Assembly (NCBI GenBank): GCA_030680235.1
Contig: JAUXWQ010000057.1
Coordinates: 1-64,000 of the forward strand
DNA: 64,000 nucleotides
Direction of reading: 5' to 3'
From: Coxiellaceae bacterium
GTDB taxonomy: Bacteria > Pseudomonadota > Gammaproteobacteria > Coxiellales > Coxiellaceae
The notes beneath the pieces are model-generated. The model had not been told where the DNA came from, did no database searches, and worked only from the letters and a program-made list of their open reading frames with translations. Of this stretch, positions 9,340-17,970 are shown piece by piece. The translations under genes were made by a program, and so were the position numbers. Position 1 is the stretch's first letter; every line of letters begins with the position of its first letter.

Positions 9340-10365
9340 ATGCTAAAAAATGAAATCACCTTAATTGCTCCGGACGACTGGCACTGTCATTTACGCGATG
9401 ACGCCTTTCTCACACGTACCGTTTCTGACACAGCTGCGCAATTTTTGCGCGCACTTGTGATGCCTAACCTCACGCCACCCATCACCTCAGTTGAAGCTGC
9501 CGTGGCTTACCGTGATCGCATCTTGCGCCATGCGCCTAATCATTTCACACCACTGATGACACTTTATTTGACAGAATCGCTGTCACCGCAATTAATCATC
9601 GATTCAAAAAAAACCGGTGTTATTACTGCTTGTAAATACTATCCTGCTGGTGCAACAACGAATGCAGAAGCCGGTGTACGTGATATTAAATATATTTATC
9701 CTGTACTAGAACAAATGCAATCCACAAACATGCCGCTTTGTATTCATGGCGAAACAATCAACGCGGATATTTTTGATCGTGAAAAATTATTTCTAAATAC
9801 TTTAAAAAATGTGATCGCTGACTTTCCAACATTACGCATTATCCTCGAACATATCTCAACGAAAGCCGCTGTTGAATTCATTCAAAATACCCCAGAAAAT
9901 ATTGCGGCAACGATTACACCCCATCATTTACAATACAACCGCAACGACCTTTTTAATCATGGCCTTCGTCCCCATTATTTTTGTATGCCGATTTTAAAAC
10001 GTGCGGATGATCAAAAAGCTTTAATTGCTGCTGCAATCAGTGGCAACCCAAAATTCTTTTTAGGTACAGATAGCGCACCCCATGCGCGTAAAAAAAAGGA
10101 ATCTGCTTGTGGTTGTGCGGGCATTTATTCTGCACATGCGGCAATGTCTTTTTACGCAGAAATTTTTGAGGAACACCATGCGCTGGATCGCCTAGAAAAT
10201 TTTTCCAGCGTGTTTGGTGCAACATTTTATCAATACCCTATCAACAGGCATCACATCACACTTGTAAAAAAACCCTGGAAAATAGCAGATAATTTATTAT
10301 TTGGTGATACACTGCTCGTTCCAATGAGAGCAGGAGAAACAATCCCTTGGCAAATCCAACGCTGA
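9340..10365 (+). CDS. pyrC: Dihydroorotase PyrC
   Basis: PyrC closes carbamoyl aspartate to dihydroorotate in pyrimidine synthesis. The metal-binding motif DWHCHLRD places His at residues 15 and 17; the carbamylated lysine lies in ITACKYYPAGATTNAEAG, and a late Asp in FLGTDSAPHARKKKE. The 341-aa length matches the class II enzyme (E. coli 348). The stop TGA overlaps the ATG of rnt, so the two are co-transcribed and probably translationally coupled. pyrB is elsewhere in the window (42432), unlinked. Confidence 0.96.
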   Translation: MLKNEITLIAPDDWHCHLRDDAFLTRTVSDTAAQFLRALVMPNLTPPITSVEAAVAYRDRILRHAPNHFTPLMTLYLTESLSPQLIIDSKKTGVITACKYYPAGATTNAEAGVRDIKYIYPVLEQMQSTNMPLCIHGETINADIFDREKLFLNTLKNVIADFPTLRIILEHISTKAAVEFIQNTPENIAATITPHHLQYNRNDLFNHGLRPHYFCMPILKRADDQKALIAAAISGNPKFFLGTDSAPHARKKKESACGCAGIYSAHAAMSFYAEIFEEHHALDRLENFSSVFGATFYQYPINRHHITLVKKPWKIADNLLFGDTLLVPMRAGETIPWQIQR

Positions 10366-10973
10366 TGAAAAAACGCTTTGATGGCTACCTGCCCATCGTG
10401 GTTGATATTGAAACAAGTGGTGTCGATTATCAAAAAAATGCGATTTTAGAAATCGCAGCGATTACCGTCAATTACAACGACGAAAACAAACTCTCTCCTA
10501 TTGGCGAATTTGCTTGCCACGTCACCCCTTTTGAAGGGGCACGTCTTGATGATGCCGCGCTAAAGATTACTGGCATTGATCCTTTTCATCCCTTTCGATT
10601 TGCAATTTCGGAACAGGAAGCACTCACACAATTATTTCATTTTGTGAATCAAGCATTGAATGCAACAGGCTGTCGTCGTGCTGTACTGGTAGGACACAAT
10701 GCCCATTTTGATTTGTCATTTATTTTAACAGCTGCTAAGCGTAGCAAATTCAAACAAACGCCTTTTCATGCATTTACGGTATTTGATACGGCCACCTTAT
10801 CCGGATTAGCTTTTGGAAAAACGGTTTTAGCAAAAGCTTTATACGCTGCAAAGCTAGGGTTCAATAAAGACGAAGCGCATTCTGCGATTTATGACACAAG
10901 ACAAACGGCAGCCCTTTTTTGTCATATTGTGAACCGGTTTGCGAAGCTGGAAGAAAGATCGAAGGCGTTGTAA
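10365..10973 (+). CDS. rnt: Ribonuclease T
   Basis: RNase T is a DEDDh 3'-5' exoribonuclease that trims tRNA and other stable RNA ends. The catalytic acids sit in VVDIETSG (D14, E16), GHNAHFDLSF and AHSAIYDTRQTA; LEIAAIT and CRRAVLVGHNAHFD are typical of RNase T rather than DNA polymerase III epsilon. The frame opens earlier at a TTG (10347), but the ATG at 10365 overlaps the pyrC stop (TGATG) and fits the family length (202 aa). A GC-rich hairpin follows the stop. Confidence 0.93.
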   Translation: MKKRFDGYLPIVVDIETSGVDYQKNAILEIAAITVNYNDENKLSPIGEFACHVTPFEGARLDDAALKITGIDPFHPFRFAISEQEALTQLFHFVNQALNATGCRRAVLVGHNAHFDLSFILTAAKRSKFKQTPFHAFTVFDTATLSGLAFGKTVLAKALYAAKLGFNKDEAHSAIYDTRQTAALFCHIVNRFAKLEERSKAL

Positions 10974-10978
10974 TCGGT

Positions 10979-11014
10979 AAATCCCCCCGATGCGCAGCAC
11001 CGGGGGGGGGATTT
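10979..11014. terminator. Bidirectional terminator between rnt and ahpC
   Basis: AAATCCCCCCG (10979-10989) pairs with CGGGGGGGGGATTT (11001-11014) across an 11-base loop. The stem is very GC-rich with A/T flanks on both sides, and rnt and ahpC converge on it. Confidence 0.75.
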
Positions 11015-11027
11015 CCTACAATTTTAT

Positions 11028-11627
11028 TTATAGTTTTTCAGCGTGTTTACCCAAGTATTCTGCAACCCCTGCTGTTGACGCCGTCATACCTGCTTCACCT
11101 TTTTTCCAGTTTGCTGGACATACTTCACCGTGTTTTTCAGTGAATTGCAACGCATCTACCAAACGTAAAATTTCATGCATGCTGCGGCCTAATGGCAAAT
11201 CATTGATGATTTCAGCACGAACAATACCTTCACGATCAATAATAAATGCGCCACGCAAAGCAACGCCCGCTTCTGGATGTTCAACGCCATAAGCACGTGC
11301 AATGCTGTGCGTTACATCGGCAATCATCGTGTATTTTACATGCCCAATACCACCTTGATTGACCGGGGTATTACGCCATGCATTGTGGGTAAACTGCGAA
11401 TCAATAGATACAGACAATACTTCCACACCACGTTCTTTGAATTCTTTCATTGCATGATCCAATGCAATCAACTCAGAAGGGCAAACAAAGGTAAAATCAA
11501 GGGGATAAAAGAATACTAAAACATACTTCCCTTTAGTTTCCGCTTTAAAATGGTATTTAACAATTTCACCATTACCAAGAACCGCTTGTGTTTCAAAATC
11601 GGGCGCAGATTGCGTTACTAATGACAT
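11028..11627 (-). CDS. ahpC: Typical 2-Cys peroxiredoxin (AhpC/Prx family)
   Basis: It reduces hydrogen peroxide and organic hydroperoxides. In the open frame the peroxidatic Cys is in PLDFTFVCPSE (about residue 51) and the resolving Cys in GEVCPANWKKGE (about 172), the two-cysteine arrangement of the Prx1/AhpC group. The frame opens at a GTG two codons earlier, but that GTG is part of the Shine-Dalgarno sequence GAGAGGTG; the ATG at 11627 is the better start. It converges with rnt. No ahpF or thioredoxin reductase gene is adjacent. sodB lies 1.7 kb away, giving a small oxidative-stress neighbourhood. Confidence 0.92.
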   Translation of the reverse strand: MSLVTQSAPDFETQAVLGNGEIVKYHFKAETKGKYVLVFFYPLDFTFVCPSELIALDHAMKEFKERGVEVLSVSIDSQFTHNAWRNTPVNQGGIGHVKYTMIADVTHSIARAYGVEHPEAGVALRGAFIIDREGIVRAEIINDLPLGRSMHEILRLVDALQFTEKHGEVCPANWKKGEAGMTASTAGVAEYLGKHAEKL

Positions 11628-11797
11628 ATTCACCTCTCTTAAAAATGGGAAAACTTCGCTAAAAACGAAACAAGATCATAGAGAAAAAGACTATAGGATG
11701 CAAATGCTCTTAGGAGTTGTTCGCCTAAAAACACGAGGCAATAAAAGTAAAAATTCACAAGTATAATGCTAATTTTTTTAAAAAATTAGCATTTCTA

Positions 11798-11826
11798 TTG
11801 ACAATTTTTTCTAAATTAAGTATTGT
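11798..11826 (+). promoter_or_regulatory. Sigma-70 promoter of the DUF4143 ATPase gene
   Basis: TTGACA (11798-11803) and TATTGT (11821-11826) are separated by 17 bases. The -10 overlaps a small inverted repeat AAGTATTGTACTT (11818-11830). A perfect A/T-rich palindrome (about 11766-11792, ATGCTAATTTTTT and its inverse) lies directly upstream. GGAGA (11841) is correctly placed for an ATG at 11851. Confidence 0.65.
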
Positions 11827-11850
11827 ACTTATATCTATTTGGAGAATGCT

Positions 11851-13013
11851 ATGTTCTCACGTCTGCTCAATCTCAACGCTCTGTTACTGCAAAAGTCCTT
11901 TTTTTGTTTGGTCCACGCGCAACAGGCAAGTCCTATTTGATTCGACACACACTTGCTCGTGAAGACATTTTTATCATTGACTTATTACGCAGTGAATTAT
12001 ACTTACATTTGAGTGCGCGTCCACACGAACTAGAATCAATGATCAACATGCACCCAGAATGCAAAATTATCGTCATTGACGAAGTGCAACGCGTGCCTAT
12101 GCTGCTCAACGAAGTACATCGCCTGATTGAAACACGCGGGTTGATTTTTTTACTGATAGGTAGCAGCGCAAGATCATTACGACAACATCACGTTAATTTA
12201 TTAGCAGGCCGCGCATGGGAAGCACACCTATTTCCTTTAACAACTGCTGAAATTCCCAATTTTCAGTTGCCTCGCTATTTGCAATATGGCGGATTACCTG
12301 CTGTCTACACAAGCACTAATCCAGCAGAAGAACTGCACGCCTATGTTGATACCTACCTAAAAGAAGAAATTCAAGCAGAATCATTAGTGCGAAAAATACC
12401 AAATTTTGCGCGATTTTTACAGCTAGCCGCTATGACCAGCGGCACGCTTTTAAATTTTAGCGCTGTCGCAAGCGATACCGGCATTCCTATTTCAACAGTG
12501 CGTGAATACTACCATATATTAGAAGATACTTTTATTGGCTTTTTAGTTCCTGCATGGACAAAAACGATTAAACGAAAAGCGATGAGCACAGCCAAATTTT
12601 ATTTATTTGACTGTGGGGTCAAGCTAACACTAGCGGGCATCAGAACACTGGATGCAAACAGCGATCAATATGGGCAGGCCTTCGAACACTTTATTGTACT
12701 CGAGCTGCGTGCCTATGTAAGCTATAAACGCTTACACCTTCCAATTAGTTACTGGCGGTCTCAGCAACACCATGAAGTCGATTTTATTATTGGCGATGAC
12801 ATTGCGATTGAGGTCAAATCAACCCATAAAATTACTGAAAAACACCTTAAGGGCACGCGTTTGCTAATGCAAGAAGCCATTTGCCAAAAATATTATGTTA
12901 TTAGCCAGGACCCCATTAATCGGCAAATAGATCATATCCATATTATTTTCTGGAAAGATTTTTTAACGCAATTATGGGAAGACAGAATTATATTGTCTAC
13001 GATGCGTGAGTAA
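11851..13013 (+). CDS. DUF4143 family AAA ATPase with apparent frameshift near the 5' end
   Basis: The main frame has Walker A LFGPRATGKSYLIR, Walker B IIVIDEVQR and a C-terminal nuclease-like motif EVDFIIGDDIAIEVKST, the layout of AAA_14/DUF4143 proteins; cellular role poorly known. The promoter and ribosome site point to the ATG at 11851, whose frame reads MFSRLLNLNALLLQKSFF, a normal family N-terminus, but ends at a TGA (11938-11940). The ATPase frame joins it only if ribosome or polymerase slips -1 (or one T is added) in the T7 run 11899-11905. The alternative unshifted start, TTG 11823 inside the -10 box, is implausible. Either a one-base deletion inactivates it or slippage restores it. 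Confidence 0.75.
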
Positions 13014-13190
13014 ATTGGAAACGTTCACGCCACCCGATAAAGTGACTTCGTTTTTAAGTTGCGATACTACAAAGGGAGACGATGCATTAACAACGTTATT
13101 TGAAGATTCTGCAGCGAAAACACCCGGCGTAAAAATAATAGCCGTAGAGAAAACAAGCGATGCTGCGAGCGTAACCCGTTTTACTTCCAT
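12972..13190 (-). CDS. Short exported protein or N-terminal fragment
   Basis: The 72-aa product starts MEVKRVTLAASLVFSTAIIF and has a convincing signal peptide ending at GVFA (about residue 26), followed by a short segment with VTLSGGVNVSNLL. A GAGG Shine-Dalgarno sequence lies six bases before the ATG. It overlaps the 3' end of the convergent ATPase gene by 42 bases. The mature part is very short, so it may be the leftover 5' end of a larger surface protein cut off by the neighbouring gene. Function unknown. Confidence 0.5.
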   Translation of the reverse strand: MEVKRVTLAASLVFSTAIIFTPGVFAAESSNNVVNASSPFVVSQLKNEVTLSGGVNVSNLLTHRRQYNSVFP

Positions 13191-13340
13191 GTCAAACCTC
13201 GTAAAAAATCCATTTTAAAAAAATTCAAATGATCTTAACAAACACTTTCTTTGATGTACAACGCTATTTAACCCAGTTTCAACTATCAAGTTTTTCAAAA
13301 ATACGGTATCGTTTTTGCAAGCTAACTCAAGGAGAAACTC

Positions 13341-13916
13341 ATGACATTTGAATTACCCGCTCTTCCTTACGCAATGGATGCACTAGCGCCCCACATTTCC
13401 AAAGAAACCTTGGAATACCATTACGGCAAACATCATCGTGCTTACGTAACAAACTTAAATAACTTAGTGCCTGGCACGGAATTTGAAAAAATGTCGCTTG
13501 AAGAAGTGATGAAAAAATCATCCGGCCCCATTTTTAACAATGCTGCACAAATTTGGAATCACACATTTTATTGGCACAGTATGGCACCCAATGGTGGTGG
13601 CGAACCTACAGGCGAATTGGCGGCTGCCATTCAAAAAGATTTTGGTTCCTTTGCTGATTTCAAAGCAGCTTTCACAAAAGCGGCAACGACCGTGTTTGGA
13701 TCAGGCTGGGCATGGTTGGTGAAAAATAAATTAGGGGGGTTGGAAATTGTACAAACAAGCAATGCAGGCAACCCCATGCTAGATGACAAAAAACCATTAT
13801 TAGTATGTGATGTATGGGAACATGCCTATTACATCGACACGCGCAACGATCGTGCAGCTTATGTGAACCATTTTTGGAATTTGGTGAATTGGGAGTTTGC
13901 GGGTAAAAACCTATAA
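13341..13916 (+). CDS. sodB: Superoxide dismutase [Fe]
   Basis: It converts superoxide to peroxide and oxygen in the cytoplasm. Metal ligands are H27, H74, D157 and H161 (motif [10 protein letters not shown]); Q70 in [14 protein letters not shown] is the residue characteristic of iron enzymes. Length (191 aa) is standard. AAGGAG lies 6 bases before the ATG. dapB follows 14 bases after the stop, so the two may share a transcript. Confidence 0.96.
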   Translation: MTFELPALPYAMDALAPHISKETLEYHYGKHHRAYVTNLNNLVPGTEFEKMSLEEVMKKSSGPIFNNAAQIWNHTFYWHSMAPNGGGEPTGELAAAIQKDFGSFADFKAAFTKAATTVFGSGWAWLVKNKLGGLEIVQTSNAGNPMLDDKKPLLVCDVWEHAYYIDTRNDRAAYVNHFWNLVNWEFAGKNL

Positions 13917-13930
13917 CCGAGACAATATCT

Positions 13931-14656
13931 ATGACGATCAAAATCATCATCAACGGCGCTAACGGCAAAATGGGAAAAACGGCTGTCGACGCAATTGCTC
14001 ACGAAAAAGCGCTTACCCTTGTGGCAATCACTTCACGTAATGATGATTTATCGTCAGCCATTAAAAAACATCACGCCGACGTTGTCATTGACTTTACAAC
14101 CCCCGAAGCTGTTTTTGAAAACACCAAAACAATCATTAATGCGGGCGCAAGCGCTGTCATTGGTACAACGGGGCTAACACTTGACCAAATTGAAACGCTC
14201 AAAACGCTCTGTTTTGAAAAAAAACGTGGTGCAATTATTGCCCCCAATTTTTCTATTGGCGCTATTTTAACAATGAAATTTGCACGTGAAGCTGCAGCCT
14301 ATTTTCCAGATGTTGAAATCATCGAATATCACCATCCTAAAAAATTAGATGCGCCATCGGGCACCGCAAAAAAAACAGCAGAGCTCATTGCAGAAACGAA
14401 AAAAACTAAAAATAGCTGTGTAGACATGCAAAATGAATCGCGCGGGTTTTTACACCATAGCGTCCCCATTCATGCAGTGCGATTATCTGGTTTATTCGCT
14501 GAAGAAGAAGTGATTTTTGGCGGACACGGGGAAACAGTCACCTTGTCTCACAGAGCCTCAGACAGAGGCGCCATGATGCCCGGATTGTTTTTATGCTGTA
14601 GAAAAGTAATGACGCTAGATCATTTAATTTATGGCATGGAAAACTTTATTTTTTAA
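13931..14656 (+). CDS. dapB: 4-hydroxy-tetrahydrodipicolinate reductase DapB
   Basis: DapB reduces hydroxytetrahydrodipicolinate in the lysine/diaminopimelate pathway, feeding peptidoglycan. The N-terminal nucleotide-binding motif is GANGKMG (residues 9-15), followed by IGTTGL; the catalytic motif is EYHHPKKLDAPSGTA. At 241 aa it lacks some residues of the E. coli enzyme (273) but resembles short versions in related bacteria. The long REP hairpin at 14727 lies 70 bases downstream and probably ends the transcript. Confidence 0.95.
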   Translation: MTIKIIINGANGKMGKTAVDAIAHEKALTLVAITSRNDDLSSAIKKHHADVVIDFTTPEAVFENTKTIINAGASAVIGTTGLTLDQIETLKTLCFEKKRGAIIAPNFSIGAILTMKFAREAAAYFPDVEIIEYHHPKKLDAPSGTAKKTAELIAETKKTKNSCVDMQNESRGFLHHSVPIHAVRLSGLFAEEEVIFGGHGETVTLSHRASDRGAMMPGLFLCCRKVMTLDHLIYGMENFIF

Positions 14657-14726
14657 GAAGATGTGTAGTAGCCCCATTGCTAAAGCTGCTTATCACGATC
14701 TCGATTCAAAACAATACAAACATACG

Positions 14727-14840
14727 CTCACATTTCTTGATGCGAGCATGAGCGTAGCGAGTGTTTTTGCAGGATATCTCGATGCGCATAAACTTTGCAA
14801 AAACACTCGCTACGCTCATGCTCGCATCAAGAAATGTGAG
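14727..14840. repeat. REP-like element: 45-bp perfect inverted repeat
   Basis: The arms 14727-14771 and 14796-14840 are exact reverse complements over 45 bp, with a 24-base spacer that begins GGATATCTCGATGCGCATAA. The same spacer and a similar arm recur at 37706-37789. The arm contains TGATGCGAGCATGAGCGTAG. On the plus strand the right arm is followed by TGTTTTTTAT, so the copy can act as terminator for dapB. Confidence 0.9.
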
Positions 14841-15060
14841 TGTTTTTTATATCACGTTGCACGGAGGTCGTCTCAATAGCTGTGGGGCTGAGCCATATCA
14901 TTACCGACAACTCCCTAAATAAATTTTAATCCTCTACAATTCGCGGCTTTCATAGTGATGAAGGGTTAAATATAGGCGAAAATCCAAAAAGCAGCATTCC
15001 AGACCCTAATCAAACAGCCTCTTAATTTACAAACTAAAATTGGGACAGGACCTAGCCTCA
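14841..15060. other. Intergenic stretch without a supported gene
   Basis: No coding frame with a ribosome site is visible. The only recognisable piece is 15007-15028, which matches 6210-6230 in inverse orientation. Confidence 0.5.
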
Positions 15061-15585
15061 TTACACTATCTTCAAGTGGCTTTTATAAAAAAGAGCTGTG
15101 CCATTTCGAGGATCCTCCAATAAAGCCATTTTAAAATATTTTTTTGCACTGCCCGAATCATGCATTGTGATTGCACACAATCCCGCATTACTATAAGCAT
15201 TTGCAGCATTGATATAACTTGGCTCTTTTGCTGCCGCTAAAAAAAAGTAAATTGCCTCATGATATTTTTTTTCACGACATAAAAATGCACCATAATTATT
15301 TTTTGCAGCACCGGAATGTGGCTCAAGCAACAATGCTTTTTGATAATCATCACTCGCTGCTTGTTTATCCCCTATCTTTTCTGAAAAATAAGCCATGCTG
15401 TCCCAACTCAGTGCATGATTCGGATCTTCTTGCAGCGCTAACAGTAATTCCATTTTTGCGCGCGCATAAAACCCTTTTGATAAATAAATTAATCCCAATT
15501 GCGCATGGGTTTTTGCCGCAGAAATGAAGTCCGCCATACTATACACTGGGAAAAATACACAGAAAATGAAAAAAATAATACGCAT
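15061..15585 (-). CDS. PilF/PilW-like TPR protein
   Basis: The 174-aa protein has a hydrophobic N-terminal signal (MRIIFFIFCVFFPVYSMADF) and three to four TPR repeats, including GAAKNNYGAFLCREKKYHEA and INAANAYSNAGLCA, the two segments that mark the type IV pilus assembly protein PilF. Usual PilF is a lipoprotein needed for secretin assembly; here no lipobox Cys follows the signal, so the mature protein would be periplasmic. No pilus gene is adjacent. PilF family membership is likely; a pilus role is not shown. Confidence 0.7.
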   Translation of the reverse strand: MRIIFFIFCVFFPVYSMADFISAAKTHAQLGLIYLSKGFYARAKMELLLALQEDPNHALSWDSMAYFSEKIGDKQAASDDYQKALLLEPHSGAAKNNYGAFLCREKKYHEAIYFFLAAAKEPSYINAANAYSNAGLCAITMHDSGSAKKYFKMALLEDPRNGTALFYKSHLKIV

Positions 15586-15696
15586 TGCCCGACAACCTTC
15601 GCTAATAACACACGAAAATATAACGGCAAAAAAATAAAAAAGATATTCGGGTTTTGAAATTTATTTTACAAGGAGGCGCAAGGTGCGATCCCGAAA

Positions 15697-15881
15697 AACA
15701 CTCGCTAACGCTCATGCTCGCACCAAAGCTCCCAGCGCATACAACCATTGAACATTAACACTCGCTAACGCTCATGCTCGCACCAAAGCTCCCAGTGCAT
15801 ACAACCATTGAACATTAACACTCGCTAACGCTCATGCTCGCACCAAAGCTCTCAATGCATACAACCTACTGAACATTAACA
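15697..15881. repeat. 60-bp tandem repeat, about three copies, running into cpoB
   Basis: Units of exactly 60 bases follow one another (15697, 15757, 15817). Each contains CTCGCTAACGCTCATGCTCG, a variant of the REP core, and then CATACAACCATTGAACATTA. The last part of the third unit is the 3' end of cpoB: the codons for its final SVNVQ are also present, with few changes, in each upstream unit. This is a tandem duplication that captured the gene end together with a REP copy. Confidence 0.85.
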
Positions 15882-17104
15882 CTCGTTGCATTGGCCAATT
15901 GCTGCAAACGAATGCTCGCCAACTGCGCTGCCGTAGTGCCCGGATACGTTTTACGAATTTGCGCAAACTCTTCACGCGCAACATCCATTTTGCCTGTCGC
16001 TGCATGAATCATCGCAATTTTTAATTTTGCATCAGATACTTTGTTCGACGAAGGATACTGCGTCACAACAGTCTGGAATTGTTTTAATGCCGCATCATAT
16101 TTTTCATGCATCAATCCAATTTCACCCAACCAAAAATGCGCACTTACTGCAAAACGGCCTTTTGGATAATTACTCAAATAGTCATTAAACCCTGTTTGCG
16201 CCGCTTTAAAATTTTTATTTGATAACGAATGAAACGCTTTATCGTACAAATCGGCATCACTTAAGGTAGTGCCATTTTTTGCAAGCAAGCTTTGTCCATC
16301 AACAATATCTTTGCCTTTTGGCGCAGCAGCAACAGCCGTAGTATCACTGCTATCATCCGCTGAAGCTGTTGTTACAACATCTGCATCTGCTTTTTTTGCA
16401 GCAGCTTTTACCGCTTGATTTTTCTTCTTATGCATAAGCAATGTTGAGGTGCGACTCGTTTTAGACGCAAATTCACTTTCAGCAGCAGCACCATCAGCAG
16501 CTGCAGCAGCTGCCTTAGGCGCACTTGCACTGCTGACTGTTTTTACCGGGTTTTGTTGTTGTAGCTGCGTAATTTGTTGCTGCGTGTCTTGATAATATAG
16601 TTTTTGCTGATCACTTAATGTTTTGACCGTATGCTGCTCAACCTCTAATTGTCCCTGCAATTGCGCAATTTTTTGCTGCAGGTCGCTAATTTGCTGCGGC
16701 ATATTCATTTGATTGTAATTCGAAATTTGTTGCTCCAAACGCGACACACGCTGGTTAACAGACCCGTCCGCGACAGAAGCCGTATTTTTATTGCTTGTTG
16801 ATCGCGCATCATCATTTTGATCTTGCTCCGATGCATCACCCGGCGCATGCACTGATCCATTGTGTTGATTGGCGTTATTATTGCCATTGTCATTGTTATT
16901 GGCGCCATTGTTTCCATTAGAAACAACTTGCCATGAGCCTCCCGCAGACTGCTCAGGTTGCGCACTAGCCGATCCATTATCTTGCTGCTGCTGAATATCA
17001 ACAACAGGTGCTTCATTCGCAAATGTTGTTGTCGCAACTGCCGATAATAAACCGACCGCTGTAAGAGAAGCTGCAAAAGAAAGAGGGCTCAGCTTAAATT
17101 TCAT
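15866..17104 (-). CDS. cpoB: Cell division coordinator CpoB (YbgF)
   Basis: CpoB is a periplasmic Tol-associated protein that coordinates outer-membrane constriction with septal peptidoglycan synthesis. It has a signal peptide (to about residue 29), a Gln/Asn-rich linker, a coiled coil starting VSRLEQQISNYNQMNMPQQI (the trimerising segment), a long Ala-rich linker, and C-terminal TPR repeats (LYDKAFHSLSNKNFKAAQTG and SAHFWLGEIGLMHEKYDAAL). At 412 aa it is much longer than E. coli CpoB (263) because of the two low-complexity linkers. It is the last gene of the minus-strand tolB-pal-cpoB order. The stop TAG lies in the tandem repeat. Confidence 0.92.
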   Translation of the reverse strand: MKFKLSPLSFAASLTAVGLLSAVATTTFANEAPVVDIQQQQDNGSASAQPEQSAGGSWQVVSNGNNGANNNDNGNNNANQHNGSVHAPGDASEQDQNDDARSTSNKNTASVADGSVNQRVSRLEQQISNYNQMNMPQQISDLQQKIAQLQGQLEVEQHTVKTLSDQQKLYYQDTQQQITQLQQQNPVKTVSSASAPKAAAAAADGAAAESEFASKTSRTSTLLMHKKKNQAVKAAAKKADADVVTTASADDSSDTTAVAAAPKGKDIVDGQSLLAKNGTTLSDADLYDKAFHSLSNKNFKAAQTGFNDYLSNYPKGRFAVSAHFWLGEIGLMHEKYDAALKQFQTVVTQYPSSNKVSDAKLKIAMIHAATGKMDVAREEFAQIRKTYPGTTAAQLASIRLQQLANATSVNVQ

Positions 17105-17175
17105 AACATCCGACCTTTATTATTGAGTAACAACTCAGCTTCAACGCCTTTATCATTCTAGGCACTGAGCTGTAC

Positions 17176-17362
17176 CTTGGGAACGTGCACGAAATAACTC
17201 CTACAACTGGCATCCACACAGTGACGTTATCTTAATCTTAATGTGTTCTTCCTTCAGAAATGCTCGAAATACCCACCAGCATTCCTTCACATTTCTTCAG
17301 TCAGAACACATCAATCTGCGGCGTCACTTGCAGGAGTTAATTCATGCACGTTCCTTGGTTAA
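17176..17362. repeat. Long imperfect inverted repeat between pal and cpoB
   Basis: GGAACGTGCACGAAATAACT (17180-17199) pairs with the inverse of 17334-17353, and the inner segments AATGTGTTCT..TTCAGAAATG and CATTTCT..AGAACACAT also pair, so about 187 bases can fold into one imperfect hairpin with an apex near 17270. Bases 17330-17354 are identical to the translation start region of ruvX (43819-43843, minus strand). It may be a small mobile repeat or a processed structure in the tol-pal transcript. Confidence 0.7.
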
Positions 17363-17368
17363 TTCCTG

Positions 17369-17884
17369 TTAACCTTTTTGCTTGTAGATGAAATCAACAC
17401 GACGATTCAATGCCCACGCGTGCTCATCATTTCCTTGCACCGCAGGATTTTCTTTACCGTAGCTTACCATTTGAATCTGGTTAGGCCGAACACCTTGCTG
17501 CTCCATTGCGCGCGCTACTGTTTGATCACGACGCCAGCCTAAACCGATATTGTATTCACGACTACCACGATTATCTGTGTTTCCTTCAAGACGTATTTTT
17601 GCATTTGAATGCGCTGCAAGATAATTTGCTTGAATATTTAATGCTCTGGTATCTTCAGGACGCATACCGCTATCGTTAAAGCCGAAGTAATACGTTTGAT
17701 CCGATGGTGCTGTCATTGCATTTACTTTGAAACCATCATTATTGCTATTCATACCATAGCTCTGACTACCGTCAGATCCATAATTAGCATCGTCATTCGC
17801 AACAGGTTTTTTTGAACAAGCGGTGAGTGATACCAAACTAACGGCTGTTACAGCTAATAGTAATAATTTTGTTGCTTTTTTCAT
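17369..17884 (-). CDS. pal: Peptidoglycan-associated lipoprotein Pal
   Basis: Pal anchors the outer membrane to peptidoglycan as part of Tol-Pal. The signal peptide ends in the lipobox SLTAC (Cys 23 is the lipidated residue), and the C-terminal OmpA-like domain carries LEGNTDNRGSREYNIGLGWR and the peptidoglycan-binding MVSYGKENPAV region. The frame is open 35 codons upstream, but the ATG at 17884 has GGGAGA six bases before it and starts a standard lipoprotein signal (MKKATKLLLLAVTAVSLVSL). Length 171 aa matches the family. Confidence 0.96.
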   Translation of the reverse strand: MKKATKLLLLAVTAVSLVSLTACSKKPVANDDANYGSDGSQSYGMNSNNDGFKVNAMTAPSDQTYYFGFNDSGMRPEDTRALNIQANYLAAHSNAKIRLEGNTDNRGSREYNIGLGWRRDQTVARAMEQQGVRPNQIQMVSYGKENPAVQGNDEHAWALNRRVDFIYKQKG

Positions 17885-17948
17885 GTGAGATCTCCCTATT
17901 ATAATCTCGATAAAGGACGTATTAATTACGCCCTTACAAATAATACAA

Positions 17949-17964
17949 AACGCGATTAATCGCG
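17949..17964 (-). terminator. Palindrome with T-run after tolB
   Basis: ACGCGATTAATCGCGT is a perfect 16-base palindrome 7 bases downstream of the tolB stop. On the minus strand it is followed by TTTGTATTATTTG. It may partially terminate between tolB and pal, setting more tolB than pal or the reverse. The sequence GCGTCTCTAC beside it also occurs at 38612. Confidence 0.45.
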
Positions 17965-17970
17965 TCTCTA

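Noticed and set aside
11823-11850. TTG at 11823 as start of the DUF4143 ATPase
   Set aside because: It lies within the -10 box of the only visible promoter and yields an N-terminus unlike the family.
14631-14879. 82-codon plus-strand frame after dapB
   Set aside because: It is read through both arms of the REP hairpin and has no ribosome site or family similarity.
15697-15881. Possible CRISPR array
   Set aside because: Units are tandem with no unique spacers, only three copies, and include the cpoB gene end; no cas genes are present.
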